Below are positions 23,614 through 35,781 of a stretch of DNA of 64,000 nucleotides, piece after piece. The DNA comes from Jacaranda mimosifolia (lineage: Eukaryota > Streptophyta > Magnoliopsida > Lamiales > Bignoniaceae). Every line of letters begins with the position of its first letter. Position 1 is the first letter of the stretch. The stretch covers positions 15,393,246 to 15,457,245 of the forward strand of contig CM032119.1 in NCBI GenBank assembly GCA_018894105.1, in the 5' to 3' direction. The notes under the pieces were generated by a model. That model did not search any database. It saw only the letters and a program-made list of their open reading frames with translations, and was not told where the DNA came from. The position numbers and the translations under genes are program-made.

Positions 23614-24449
23614 ATAAATATGTTATAATTTTTTCTCATGTTATATAGGACTCTTAGTATGAGAATTAACAGAAAGGGTGGCTATTTGCCCTCTACCACA
23701 CCAACATTTAGGAGGCACTCTTTGATTTCTATCAGATAACATCAACTCATTGTTGAAGAAAGTCATATGAAAACAAATACAATTATCTACAAAATATTTA
23801 GACTACAACATTACAGAGAAATTTGATTGTAATTCAAATAATTATAACCATTCTTGGGTTTCTTAATGAATGATGTTAAAATGTAAATAAATAGAACTAT
23901 TAGTTGCATACTGTTAACTGCTTCAATCAGTAGGGGACTAAGTATTCCAATTTTATAATTCAAGCAAATAGTTAAGCAGCTTTTCTTTTTCTCATAAAAA
24001 ATCATTCACATAGATAAAAACATAAAAATAGAAAAACAAAAATATGATCAACAAAAAAATAAGCTAATTTTTAATACAATTCTCACTTGCAAACAAATCA
24101 TAAATGGAGATGTTTTCAACAAATTTGAGCACAAATTGAATGGAAGATATTTTAGATATTTCTCATTCAAGAAATGTGCAAGACAAGAATATTACTTTTA
24201 TATCAATATAAGTCTTACCTTGAATATTATCAACAAATACAAATGAATGATCGATGTAGCAGGACCTTGACTTGGACATAAGCGTACTTTGCTAGTTTCA
24301 CAATAACCTTAGCTAGAAGGAATTCAAATTTACACTTTCAAAAAATCATAAGAAACAAACTTTCTTTTTCTTTGGCCATCAAGGTAATATATAATCTTCT
24401 AATACATACTACAAATAAAAAAATGAGAAGAAATACTCTAGCAACAAGT
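23614..24449. other. Inter-element sequence, nothing recognised
   Basis: AT-rich DNA between the gypsy 3' LTR and the Copia-1 5' LTR. No ORF, RNA gene or element end could be supported. Confidence 0.5.
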
Positions 24450-25739
24450 TGTTGTGATTGGCATCAAATCAATTGAGATTTATGATTAATTACATGTTTA
24501 TGAAGTGATTAAAACTTATGGATTGATGTCAATTTGGTAGGAATCCATAGGTGTTGTGTAAATATGAAGAGGGAAACAAAAGGACAAAAGACTATGTATG
24601 TGGGGGAATCCCACATTGCTTGTGAGACAAAGTATGTAGGAATAAGTAGGAGTATAAAAGGCTCTTTGTCTGATACAAGACTACTTATCCCACATTGAAA
24701 GTTTGCCCAATGGGAATGCACCTTATATGTGGTTCAAGTATTGATGCTTGCTAAAGTATCAATTAAGGGACTTAAAAGGTGTGCCCATACGCGGGCATCG
24801 CTGCCCGCCCATCCTGGCCCAGGCAATGGGTGAATTGTCTCAGGTTAATCTTTTTGATGAAAATTCCAATTTTATTTGGAATGTTATTTGAAATTTAAAT
24901 TTTGAAATTCAAAAAGTCAAAAGGCTGCAGAACCGTTTTTGCAGTTATAGAAATGTTTCTGGAAACGTTTCTAGAGCTACTAGTTCATTGTATCTAGTTC
25001 AGAATAAATTTGGACATGTTTATACATTTATTCTAGAATGAATCTAGACCAGAATGAACCTCGACAATCTTCTGGCTTCTCCCTTTTGCTTATATAAACC
25101 TATTATTACAGGCATAATTATACACAACTAAGAATTCTCTTCTATCCCTCTCATATTTGTCTTTACATTTTAGTGTTGCTTGTCAATTTTCTGGCAATTG
25201 AGTGGTGGTTAAGGTGAAGCTTTCTTGAGTGCACCAAAAGGCTTCAAAACTGTCTTCTCTTGGAGAAAGTTTCGCTGCACCCTTTGCACTAGCAGGGGCG
25301 ATAATTTCTCTAAGACAAACTATTATCTGGTGATTCAGTCTAAGTTCTATTACTATACAAAAATTTAAGATAAGTTCTCGATTTATAATACTAAATTTGA
25401 TGTTTTTGCTATTTATATTCAAAACTGCTTGTTTGCTGTTGGTTTATGCTGTTTTTAAACTAAACTACAATTGAATAATTAGAATATATGTACTATTGTT
25501 TGCTATTTTTTGAAATACTTATAATATTAGTTTTACAAACACTGCTCTATGATTATAAATTGATTTATAATTCTGTTATAATCTTTTGTTTATAATTTGT
25601 GGTTTTACAACAATCTTGAAGATATTATTTGTTTAGTGTTTGTTTAAACTCCTTATCTGAAGGTTTTGGTTCTTTGCTGTCCTCTAAAGTTGACCCTTTC
25701 TGGCTTGCCAGAAAAGTTTGTGAGCCAATTTTTCAAACA
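24450..25739 (+). repeat. Copia-1 5' LTR
   Basis: It begins TGTTGTG and ends about ttttcaaaca, followed by ttggtaacaacg, a poor match to the usual initiator-Met primer site. A TATA box (ttatataaacc at 25090-25100) sits upstream of a likely start. The end is inferred because the other LTR is truncated. Confidence 0.65.
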
Positions 25740-25759
25740 TTGGTAACAACGAATGAAAA

Positions 25760-28700
25760 TCTGGTTCATAATGACAAGTCTTTTTTCAATAATTCAGGTA
25801 ACTAAACCTGAACTAACTGATAATGACCCCAAAACAGTTGAAATAGCTTAGTAGACTGATAAAGATCAGTCAGGTCGAGGGATCATTTTGTCGTCATCGT
25901 CAAATTTTCTCTTAAATGTATACTGCTCTGACTCGCATTGTGGGATAAGTTGAACCAAAAATATAATACTGAAGAGCAAGGGCTCGAGAGGTATTCTGTT
26001 TCCAAGTTCATGAAGTATCAAATGGTTGAGGGAAAGTCTGTAACTGAATAGACGCATGAATTGATCAACCTTGAACATGCCCTTGCTGATGCTGAGATGA
26101 AACTTCCTGAGAAGTTTCTGGTCATAAATTTCCTAAGTCTTGGGAAAATTTTGGAATGAAACTCAAGAGAGAAGCTATCTTTGGATGATCCCATGATTGC
26201 AATAAGCATTAAGGAAGAACAGTGGAATCAAACTCATGGAGTTCTGGTTGAGCACCAACCTAAGGCAAATGTGGCTATTGAAGGAAAGAAAAAGTTCATT
26301 AAATGAACCAAATGAACTCGAACTTTATAACCACAAGTAAGGGCAAAACCAATGCTAAGAAACTAAAAGAAAACAAACCATGCTGGAATTGTGGGCAAGT
26401 AGGCCATTGGGCTAAAGACTGTTCATCTAAGAAAGCTAAAGCCAAACCCAACTCAGTTGCGCCTGCAGTGGTTAACATGGTTGTTGGGGAGACTAGTGAA
26501 GCTAGAGCTCCTGAGACGACCGTTGATGGGTACATAACTTTAAAACTTGAAGTTTGTACTATTTATGAACCTTTGGATGGTTAATAGACATTGGGGCAAA
26601 TGTGCATGTTTGTGCTGATAAATTGCTATTTGTGTCTTATCAACCAATTGATGGAAAATCTGTAACAATGGGGAACTCCAGCGCTGCCAAAGTGCTTGGG
26701 ATAGGACACATGGACCTGAAGTTTCCTTTGGGGCTCATACTATCTCTACTGAGAGTGCATCACATCCCAACTATATGGAGAAACATTATTAATAACTCTG
26801 TAATCGTTAAGGAAGGCTATGAGCTTACTTTTAAATTTGATAAAGCTGTAATTCAACACTTTGGTTTATTTATTGGAAAGGGCTATTTGTCTGATGATTT
26901 GTTCAAATTAAGAGTCGAGTATCTTAATTCTGATGTATGGCATTGTCATTTAGGTCGTTTGAATTTTAGTTCTGTTAAACGCATGATCAACTTAAATTTA
27001 ATACCTAAACATGATATTGAACGTAGTCACAAATGTCAAATATATGCTAAGGCTAAACAAGTAAGAAAACCTTAGTAATTGGTTGAAAGGAATTCTGAAT
27101 TACTTAAGCTTGTGCACACATATATTTGTCAGTTCAATGTGATCTTAACGAAAGATCAGAAAAGATACTTCATTACCTACATAGATTATTACAATATATG
27201 TTGTTATGTTTTTCTATTAAAACATAAAGATAAAGCATTTGAAAAATTTATCATTTTCAAAAAACGAAGCTGAATATCAAACTAGTAAGAAACTTAAGCA
27301 GTTAAGATCAGATAGAGATGGAGAGTATGAGTCGAATCATTTCTATGAATATTGTCGAAACTTCGGTGTTATTCATGAAAAGACTCCTCCTTACTCTCCC
27401 TCATCTAATGGGATAGCAAAATGAAAGAATAGAACCTTTAAAGATACGATCAACAGTCTACTTTTGAATTCCAGACTGCTTAAATAAATGTGGGGAGAGG
27501 CTTTGAATACGGCTTGCCATATTCTGAATAGAGTCCATCTGAAACATAAAAAGTGCACTCCATTTGAATTCTAGAAAGGTAGAAAACCTAGCTTAAAGTG
27601 TTTTCAAGTGGAAACATAAAAGGAAAAAGCTTAGTCCTAAAAATGTTGAAGTAGTCTTCTTAGGCTATGTGGAAACAAGCTATGCATTGAGATTTTTGGT
27701 AATTAAGTCTGAAATCCCTAGCATAGAAGTTAACACAATAGTGGAATTTTGTGATGCCACATTTTTTAAGACGGGTTTCACATGAAAACAGGAATATCTC
27801 AGGATGTTTCTTTAGATTCACCTCTTACATCAACTTCTATTCCTAAACATGTGGAAAATATGTCAAATATAGGGGTTAATCCCAGTAGTTCTGGTTCAGC
27901 ATCCATTGGAGCTGAAGAACCTGATGAACCTAGATGGAGTAAGAGAGCTAGGGTCATCAAGGATTTTGGAAGGGATTTCATCACTTACAATATCAAGGAT
28001 GATCTTGTGACCTTCAAGGATACCATGGTCTTATCTGAAGCTAAGCATTAGAAGGTAGCTATGAAAAGTGAGATAGACTCCATTATCTCTAATAGGATAT
28101 GGGAATTAGTCGATCTACCTCCTGGGTATACTATGATTGGATACAAATGGATCTTTGAAAAGAAACTTAAGTCTAATGGAACCATAGATAACTTTAAGGC
28201 CAGATTAGTTGCCAAAGGCTTTAGACAAAAAGAGGAAATAGACTTCTTTGATACCTATTCCCTAGTTGCTCGTTTGACTACAATTCGAGTGCTTATAGCA
28301 CTGGCTTCCATATATGGCTTCGCAATTCACCAAATGAATGTGAAAATAGCCTTTCTATATGGTGATATTGAGGAAGAGATTTATATGGATCAGCATGAGG
28401 GATTTGTAGCTGTTGGTAACGAGCAAAAGGTCTGTAGGCTTGTTAAAACCTTCTATGGATAGAAACAAACGCCTAAGCAGTGGCATGAAAATTTTGATAA
28501 AACTATTTTATCATTTAGTTTCAACGTAAATGAGAATGATAAGGTTAAAGGTGATGATTGTATTATATTGTGGTTATATGTGGATGATATTTCATTGATT
28601 GGTTCAACTATTGAGATTATCAATGAGACAAAATCATACTTGAAAAGCAAGTCTGAAATGAAGGATATGGGTGAAGCTAATGTGATTCTTGGATTTAAGT

Positions 28701-29500
28701 TGATTCGGTCAACTGAGGGTATAGCTATTTCTTAATCTCATTATGTTGAGAATATTATTGAAAATTTTGGCTATAAGGATTGTAGAATCACTAAGACACC
28801 ATATGATCATTCTGTGGCTCTTTCCAATAATGAAAGTGGTATTCATGTGTCTCAATTGAGGTATTCTCAAATTATTGAGAGCTTGCAATATCTTGCAAAT
28901 AGCTCGAGATTGGATATCTCATTCACAGTCTCAAAGCTAGTGAGGTATACAAGTCGTCCCAATAGAACCTATTAGGAGACTTTGGATAGGGTACTTCGGT
29001 ATCTTAAGCGCATGGCATTACTAGCTCTGCATTATGGCAAATTCCCTACAGTACTTGAGGGATATAGAGATGCTAGTTGGATAGCCAAAAACTCCAATAG
29101 TAATGGGTGTATAGGGTATGTATTTACCTTGGGTAGAGGTGTTGTCTTCTAGAAGTCTACTAAACAGACTTTGGTAACTTGGTCTACATTAGAGGCAGAG
29201 TTATGCGCTTTGGACATAACTAGAAATAGAAGCTAAGTGGCTACATGGGCTGATGGTCCAATACCTATGGTTAGTAAGCCTCTTTTCTGCGTTTGCAGTG
29301 CATTGTGACAGTTAAACCACAATTGCAAAGATCAAAAGTACAAAGTATTATCAAAAGACCAGGAGACACATCTAAGTTGGACTAACGTCTATAAGGGAGC
29401 TTGTGTTTGATAGGTTGTGGCCATTGATTTTGTTGGATCCAAAGACAACATGGCCGATCTTTTAACTAAAGGACTTGAGTTGTCCTCAATCTAAAATCTA
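25760..29500 (+). pseudogene. Copia-1 gag-pol, degenerate
   Basis: Gag (about 25790-26310) reads in broken frames with a SKFMKYQMVEGKSVT-like stretch. A CCHC knuckle (CWNCGQVGHWAKDC) lies at about 26378-26420. The protease active site reads DIGA where DTGA is expected (about 26588). GAG-pre-integrase has WHCHLGRLNF. In integrase the first catalytic Asp looks replaced by Tyr (VHTYICQFN), the second is kept (LRSDRDGEYES), and the Glu site reads NGIAK followed by a stop. RT (28061-28740) has KARLVAKGFRQ and HQMNVKIAFLYGD, with Asn at the first catalytic Asp, and an intact YVDD at about 28580. RNase H and the end of pol (STLEAELCALD; ADLLTKGLEL) end near 29490. Multiple stops make it inactive. 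Confidence 0.9.
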
Positions 29501-29847
29501 GGCTAAGGATGGCACTGAAAACCTATCAGTGATGCACCTCTAGTGGAAACCAAACCTACTAAGTGGAGATCCCATAAGGAACATTCAATGTGGTATAAAC
29601 AAGCTACTGAGTGTGTCAAAGTGCACCTAAACTTGATTGATACTTTAGTATCTCAGTTTGTCCCCTAGTATACCAAGAAGGTACTGTTTACTGCTAGTAA
29701 AGTAAGAGTTCAAACTCTGAATAGGGTCAAATCATATTGACGAGATGCAAGCAGTGCATCCCTGGAGATGTCCAACTAAGTAAATGAAGTCGTTTGGCTA
29801 CTACTAAAGGAAAAAGAGTTATTCCACGAAAACATTCATGACAAAGG
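29501..29847 (+). other. Copia-1 3' internal region, left of the Copia-2 insertion
   Basis: Non-coding sequence after pol. It continues at 39990 beyond Copia-2 and runs to the purine tract before the 3' LTR at 40223. Confidence 0.65.
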
Positions 29848-32070
29848 CGAAAGCAAGTAAGCACTAGGATCTAATAATAAAACTTCAAAAGCTAAATTAA
29901 ACTAGTGCTTTACAAGAAAGAAAGTATCAAAACATGCTTAGGATTCAGATTTGGATAGAGAGTTATCTTGATTAGCAAAATCAAAAGGTAGGATGAAGAA
30001 CTCTTTTTCAATGTAGAATCTATCAAACAGTGGCGCAACTGGAAGGGTGCAACTTTTACATGATTCTAAGGTCTACAAAAATTCTAAAATAATTTCAATA
30101 GATCCTCAACTCTTTGATGAACCTACTGTGAAAATTTCAGATCAAAACTCCTTTTGGATCTCTTGGAAAATATTCGCCAAGTCACTGCCCTAACTAGTGG
30201 ATCTCCAAGGCCCAGCAATCCTATTATCTTGCCTCTATCAATATGATCCACACACCAATCCTTTTTTCAATTTCTCCTCAATATTAGCTGGAGATAGAGA
30301 GGAGAAATGAGAGCTTGAAGGTCGATTTTGGGGTTGGAGAATAAGAGAGGAGTGAAGCGTCAACTCACGAGGCAACACTTCGGATGATGGAAAATGTGAG
30401 AATCTAATTCTTCACATGGATTTTAATGTAGCCACCCACCTCACCTCTATATCTATATATAGAGGGGGGACGATGTGATGCCAAGGTGGCATCACACCTT
30501 CCTCAAGGTGGGGGACTGCCAACTTGCCTTGCCAGTTGGCAAATTCAAATCAAATTTCAATTTTATGTGCATTTCAATTACATTTGGAATCTAATTTCAA
30601 ATTAGTTAAATGCCACACCAAATGAACATTTCATTTAAAAAATTTCCTCCAAAATGTATTCTTCTTATTAATTAAATTAAACACTTTAATTTAATTAATT
30701 TAATTGTTGACTTAACTCTTAAGTCAATTAGCTTAACTCTTTAAGCTAAGAATTGTTAACTTAATTCTTTAAGTTAACTTGGCCTATTGATGGTCATGTG
30801 GCACCAAATAATTAACTCCTTAATTATTGGTCTAATTTAACTCTTTAAATTATTTGATCAATTTAATAATTAAATTAATCAAGCTAAAATAGACCACAAT
30901 TTTCGGTCACTCCAAAATCGGTCACATGGAGTAAATTTCTAACATTTAGAAAATTTTCTTTATAATTTAGGAAATGCAATTGGCTTTTGTGTATGACCTA
31001 ATAGGTTCTATCATTCATTGGACATGAGCTTACAACTTCTTCTGACTTTTGAATATCATATATTCCTTTTAGTTTAAGCTCTTTTAAACTAATAGACACA
31101 ATTCAATTAATCTCCATTAATTGAATAGTACCCATCCTCCATGGTCGATGTCCAACCTCAAGCCCATGGAGCCCAACTAATTGGTTGAAATGAATGCTAT
31201 TGAAGAACCATTATAGCTCTACGCATACTATGCAAATACAGTCCTTCCATCTCCTATCTCCCAAAAAAAGCCTAGGGCAAGATATTTGCCAGTTCCTTAA
31301 TAGTCTCGATACTATGTCTCTATTTTCAATGTTCGATTCTACTTTATGACCTCATCTTTGAAGAACTCCTTTCCCAAATTTTCATACTACCTTGCGCAAG
31401 GATTTCTTAGAATCGATCATTATAGATATATAGGAGATGTACTCGCCCTTCACGAAGATGAGGAGTCGAATTCCATATTGGATCTCACAAACATCCATGT
31501 CTAAGTAGCCCATGCCCAATCACCACCCGAATGGCCCTCTAAGTGACCAAGGAGGATTCAAAGCATGAGAATCTAAACACAAGGTTACCATGGATTCTCA
31601 AGTCAGAGCACTAATTATATACACTAGCATAAGTAGGAGACTTGCCACTTCGGCTATCTAGCATATTCTTTGGTTAGGCCTTAAGTGCCTTGTTCCCTAA
31701 CAAACACCCACTAATATGCATCCATATCTCATATGGCTTTGCCCACGTAAAAGAGGAATATCCAACTCGTTGGATCTACGCATCATTAGTACAAGTCTAT
31801 TAGGATCTTAGATGCCCTGTCTCTTCAGATCATATAACTTGGAAGATTTAAGATCACGACCATGTGAGGCTTATTCCATGATCACCACCCAATGCGAGAC
31901 CAAGTCCCGTAGTCTTGTGTGATCTAAGGGCTTCAAATATATGCCAGTGAAGTAAATATAAGCATAAGATGAAGATGGCCATATAATGAATATCATTAAA
32001 TCAAGATTGTATCACAAGTGAAATAGTTTACAATGCCAATCTAATTGGCTTGTGGGGCACTATTCCAACA
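29848..32070 (-). repeat. Copia-2 3' LTR
   Basis: It aligns over its whole length with 37785-39984. In element orientation, U3 starts at 32070, and a TATA-like stretch (reverse complement of ctatatctatatatag, about 30450-30466) precedes R/U5. It contains the hairpin array at 30668-31125. Confidence 0.92.
30668..31125. repeat. Array of nine short hairpins in Copia-2 U3
   Basis: Nearly perfect inverted repeats follow one another, most built as outer arm, TTAA, a short loop usually containing CTC, TTAA, outer arm. Arms: 30668-30681/30685-30698 (14 bp, loop cac); 30707-30715/30719-30727 (TTGACTTAA, loop ctc); 30728-30736/30741-30749 (TTAGCTTAA, ctct); 30755-30764/30769-30778 (GTTAACTTAA, ttct); 30807-30815/30820-30828 (AATAATTAA, ctcc); 30833-30840/30845-30852 (TAATTTAA, ctct); 30854-30867/30869-30882 (interrupted); 31069-31077/31084-31092 (TTAGTTTAA, gctctt); 31102-31110/31117-31125 (ttcaattaa, tctcca). 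The other LTR carries the array from about 38584. Confidence 0.88.
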
Positions 32071-32090
32071 ATCTCCCACTTTCCCTAAAG
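32071..32090 (-). promoter_or_regulatory. Copia-2 polypurine tract
   Basis: On the - strand the sequence next to the 3' LTR reads TAGGGAAAGTGGGAGAT, the usual position and composition of the second-strand primer. Confidence 0.75.
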
Positions 32091-32199
32091 CCAATTCCCC
32101 ATAATCTTAAGACTCATCTTCTCAAGATGTCTTTCAAAGACCTTTTGCGATAGGGGTTTAGTTAGTGGATCTGTTACATTCTCTTCCAAGGCAACTATT

Positions 32200-35100
32200 T
32201 CCACTCGGATGTTGCCTTTATCAATAATATCCCAGATCAAATGATATCGCCTCAATATGTGCTTAGATCGACGATGAGATCTTGGCTTTTTAGCTTGGGC
32301 TACTACCAGAAGACAACCACTGGCTCAGCAATGCTAGGTATTATATTCAACTCTTAAATGAAATTCTTCATCCCAACACCTTCCTTTGTAGCTTCTAAAG
32401 CCACAATATACTCTACCTCTATGATAAAGTCGGTCATGGTGTCTTGTTTAGAACTCTTCCAACTCACCGCGCCGCCATTGAGGCAAAATATGAATCCAAA
32501 AGTGGATTTTAGGTCATCTACATCGAATTGGAAACTAAAACTCAAAAACCCCTCGAGTTTCAATTCTTCACTACCGTACACTAAAACATGTCCTTATTCC
32601 TTCTCAAGTACTTAAAGATTATTTTTATAATCATCTAGTGACTTTTACCGAGATTGGATTGGAAACAACTCGTAACACTTAGAGCGTGTGCCACATCCGG
32701 TCTTATACATTGAACGACATACATTATGCTCCCAATGGCAAAGGAATAAGGTATGTGAGACATTCTTTGTCTCTCGTCGTCAGTCTTAGGGGCCATAGAC
32801 TTGGAGAGACAAATGCTATGTCCTATAGAAAAGAATCCCCTCTTGGATTCTTCCATACTAAACCTCTTTAGTATCTTATCAATGTAAGGAGTTTGGGAAA
32901 GCCCAGCATCCTCCTTGATCTATCTTTATAGATACGTATTCCCAATATGTAGGATGTCTCTCCCAAATCCTTTATGGAAAATTGAGTAGATAACCATACT
33001 TTAGTACACTCTAATAATCTACCTCATTCCCAACGAGAAGGATATCATTGACATAAAGTATAATAAAATATACACTAATCCCACTAGCCTTTACATAAAC
33101 ACATGGTTCATACACATTTTTGACAAAGCAAAATAATTTGACTGTCTTGTCAAAATGTATGTTCCAACTTCAGAACGCCTGTTTGAGTCCCTAAATAGAT
33201 CTCTCGAGTTTGCAAACCTTTTGCTCACTCCCTTTGGATGTAAAACCTTGTGGTTGCTGCATGTAGATTTCTTCTTCAATATCTCCATTGAGGAAAATGG
33301 TTTTCACATCCCTTTGCCATATCTCATAGTCATAATATACGGTAATGGCAAGTAGAATCTGAATGGACTTAGGCATGGCGATTGGTAAAAAGGTTTCCTC
33401 AAAATTGATACTGGGTCTTTAAGTGTAACCTCTTGCCACTAGTCGCGCCTTAAAGGTTTCTACCTCTCAATTAACTCCTAGCGTTCTCTTATGGATCTAC
33501 TTGCAACCAACAGAAACTATTCCCTTTGGCGGATCTACCAAAGTCCATACTTTGTTGGAGTACATGGAGTCCATTTTGGATCTCATGGCGTCAAGCTAAT
33601 GTCACCAGTCCATGTCTGACATAGCTTTCTCATAGGTCTTTGGATCATTATCCGATTAGCCCGTCTCATGAAGGAATCGAAACCTTTCGGGTTGCTTTTT
33701 AATTCGGTCCGACCTTCTTAGAGGTTGTGTATAAGGTTCTTAATGCTCACTTATTTTTACTGTTTGTGAAATTTGTTGATCGTCTTTAACTTCATCAAGT
33801 TCAACAACAATGCCATTTCTATCTAATAGAAATTATTTTTCTAAAATATGGGCGTTCTTTGAAACAAACACCTTTTGTTCTAAAGGATCATAGAAGTAAT
33901 AACCCAAAGACTCTCTTAGGTATCCCACAAACTTGCACAAGGTGAATCTACTATCCAACTTGTCTCCTACTGTCCATCTTATGTAGGTGGGAGACCCCCA
34001 AACCTTAAGGTATTAGTAAGAGGGTGCTTTGCCATTCCATATCTCATTCGGCGTTTTTGGAACCAACTTTGATGGTACTGCATTTTGTAGCATTGCCGCT
34101 GTTTGTAAGGTGTATCCCTAAAAGGATATGGGCACATTGAAAAAGTTCATCATGGAATGTATCACGTCCAACAAGGTACGATTTTTCCTTTCAGCTACTC
34201 CATTTTGTTGGGGTGTGTTGGGTGGATTCCATTGAGAGAGAATCCTATTCTCTTTTAGATAATCCAAGAATTCAATACTTAAGTATTCTCCCCTTGATCC
34301 AATCGAAGAGCTTTAATGCTAAGTCCTTTTTATTTTTCCACTTCATTCCTATACGCCTTGAACTTTTCAAAGGCTTCGGACTTGTACTTCATAAGATACA
34401 CATGTCCGAACCAACTAGAATCATCGGGAAGGTGATGAAGTAGGAATAGCCTCCTCTCACACTAACTCTTAGTAGGCCACAAACATCCAATGGATCAAAT
34501 CCAAAGGATTTGTGGTGCGTTCTCTTTATCCTACAAAAGGAGCCTTGGTCATTTTTCCCTTTAAACAAGATTCACAAGTAGGAAGGTTCTCAATACCACT
34601 AACATTTAGTGCTTTGAGAGCTTTTAACTTTTTCATCCTATTTTTAGAAATATGCCCAAGTTTTACATGCCAAATAGTGGCATATTATTGGTTATCTAAT
34701 TTTCTTTTACTTAATTGAATGTGCATGAGTGAGGTTGGGAATCTAGTATGTATAATCAGTTATTCAATATACCTTATACAATTAAAGAACCATTCTTTAA
34801 TGCTTTCAATACCCCATTCAATATAGAAAAATCAAATCCTTCATTATCAAGAATGGGTATTAAAATAATGTTCTTAACAAGTTGGGGTACATAATAATAA
34901 GGATCTAACACAATACAAGTATTCTCCAAGTTTAACTTTACTACGCCTTAGACAGTGGCGGCAACTCTTGCTCCATTTTTGAGGTAAAGGATCATATCCC
35001 CTTCACGCAGACTCTTTCTTCTTTTCATACCCTGTAACAAGTTACAAAGGTGAGAACCACATTCAGTGTTAAATACCCATGAGGAAGAATTACTCGTTAA

Positions 35101-35781
35101 GTGCATTTCAATAAAGTACATACCCTTCCCAAAGGTGCCAAGGTATTCCTTGAAATTTCTTTTCCAATGCCCCTTTTCGCCACAGTAAAAACAATTTACA
35201 TCAGTTTTATCACCTTTCTTCTTCTTAACTCCCCCCGAACTTTTCAAGGGTTGTTTCCCTTTAATTCATAACGAATTGGTTGAACGAAAGAAGTAATGAT
35301 TGTAGGATCAAATCCACATAGAGATCATTGTCCATGACTACATCTAATTGTCCAAACTTTTCGATAAGTCCAATAATCCTAAGCCCGTAATTATGGACAC
35401 TTGAACCCTCTACCATCCTTGATCTAAAGAGCTCTCTAGGCAAAGCGAACCTTTCGTATCTTATTTGTACACCATACAACTCTTGTAGGTGTTTCTAGAT
35501 CTCACTTGCATGTCTCATATGCTCATAAGTTTTTTGGAGCTCATTAGTCATGAAAGTCATCATGAGGTATCTTACTTGTAGATCATCATCCACAAGTTTA
35601 GTGAGCACTTCACGGGCCTCATCAGTGGCATCATCACCCAAGGTGTCCGGCAACATTAATCAAGTACATAAGTCCTCTTTTTGAAGTCAAGAATGATTTT
35701 AAAGTTCCTTAATCAATCACAAAAGTTAGGCCCATTGAGTTTATTGGTTTCCAAAATGATTGCGAGTGGATTTTTAGCCAT
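32200..35781 (-). pseudogene. Copia-2 gag-pol, degenerate
   Basis: Gag starts at ATG 35781 (MAKNPLAIILETNKLNGPNF) and includes a UBN2-like stretch (35479-35261, LPRELFRSRMVEG). The knuckle reads CFYCGEKGHWKRNF, with Phe replacing the last Cys. The protease site reads FNTECGSHLC where DTG is expected. Integrase is spread in broken frames over about 34800-33700. RT pieces include QRDVKTIFLNGD (about 33300), and a later piece has YSFAIGSIMYVVQCIRPDVA (about 32720). RNase H has VSWKSSKQDTMTDF (about 32450). The domain order is copia-type, and several catalytic positions are lost. Confidence 0.88.
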
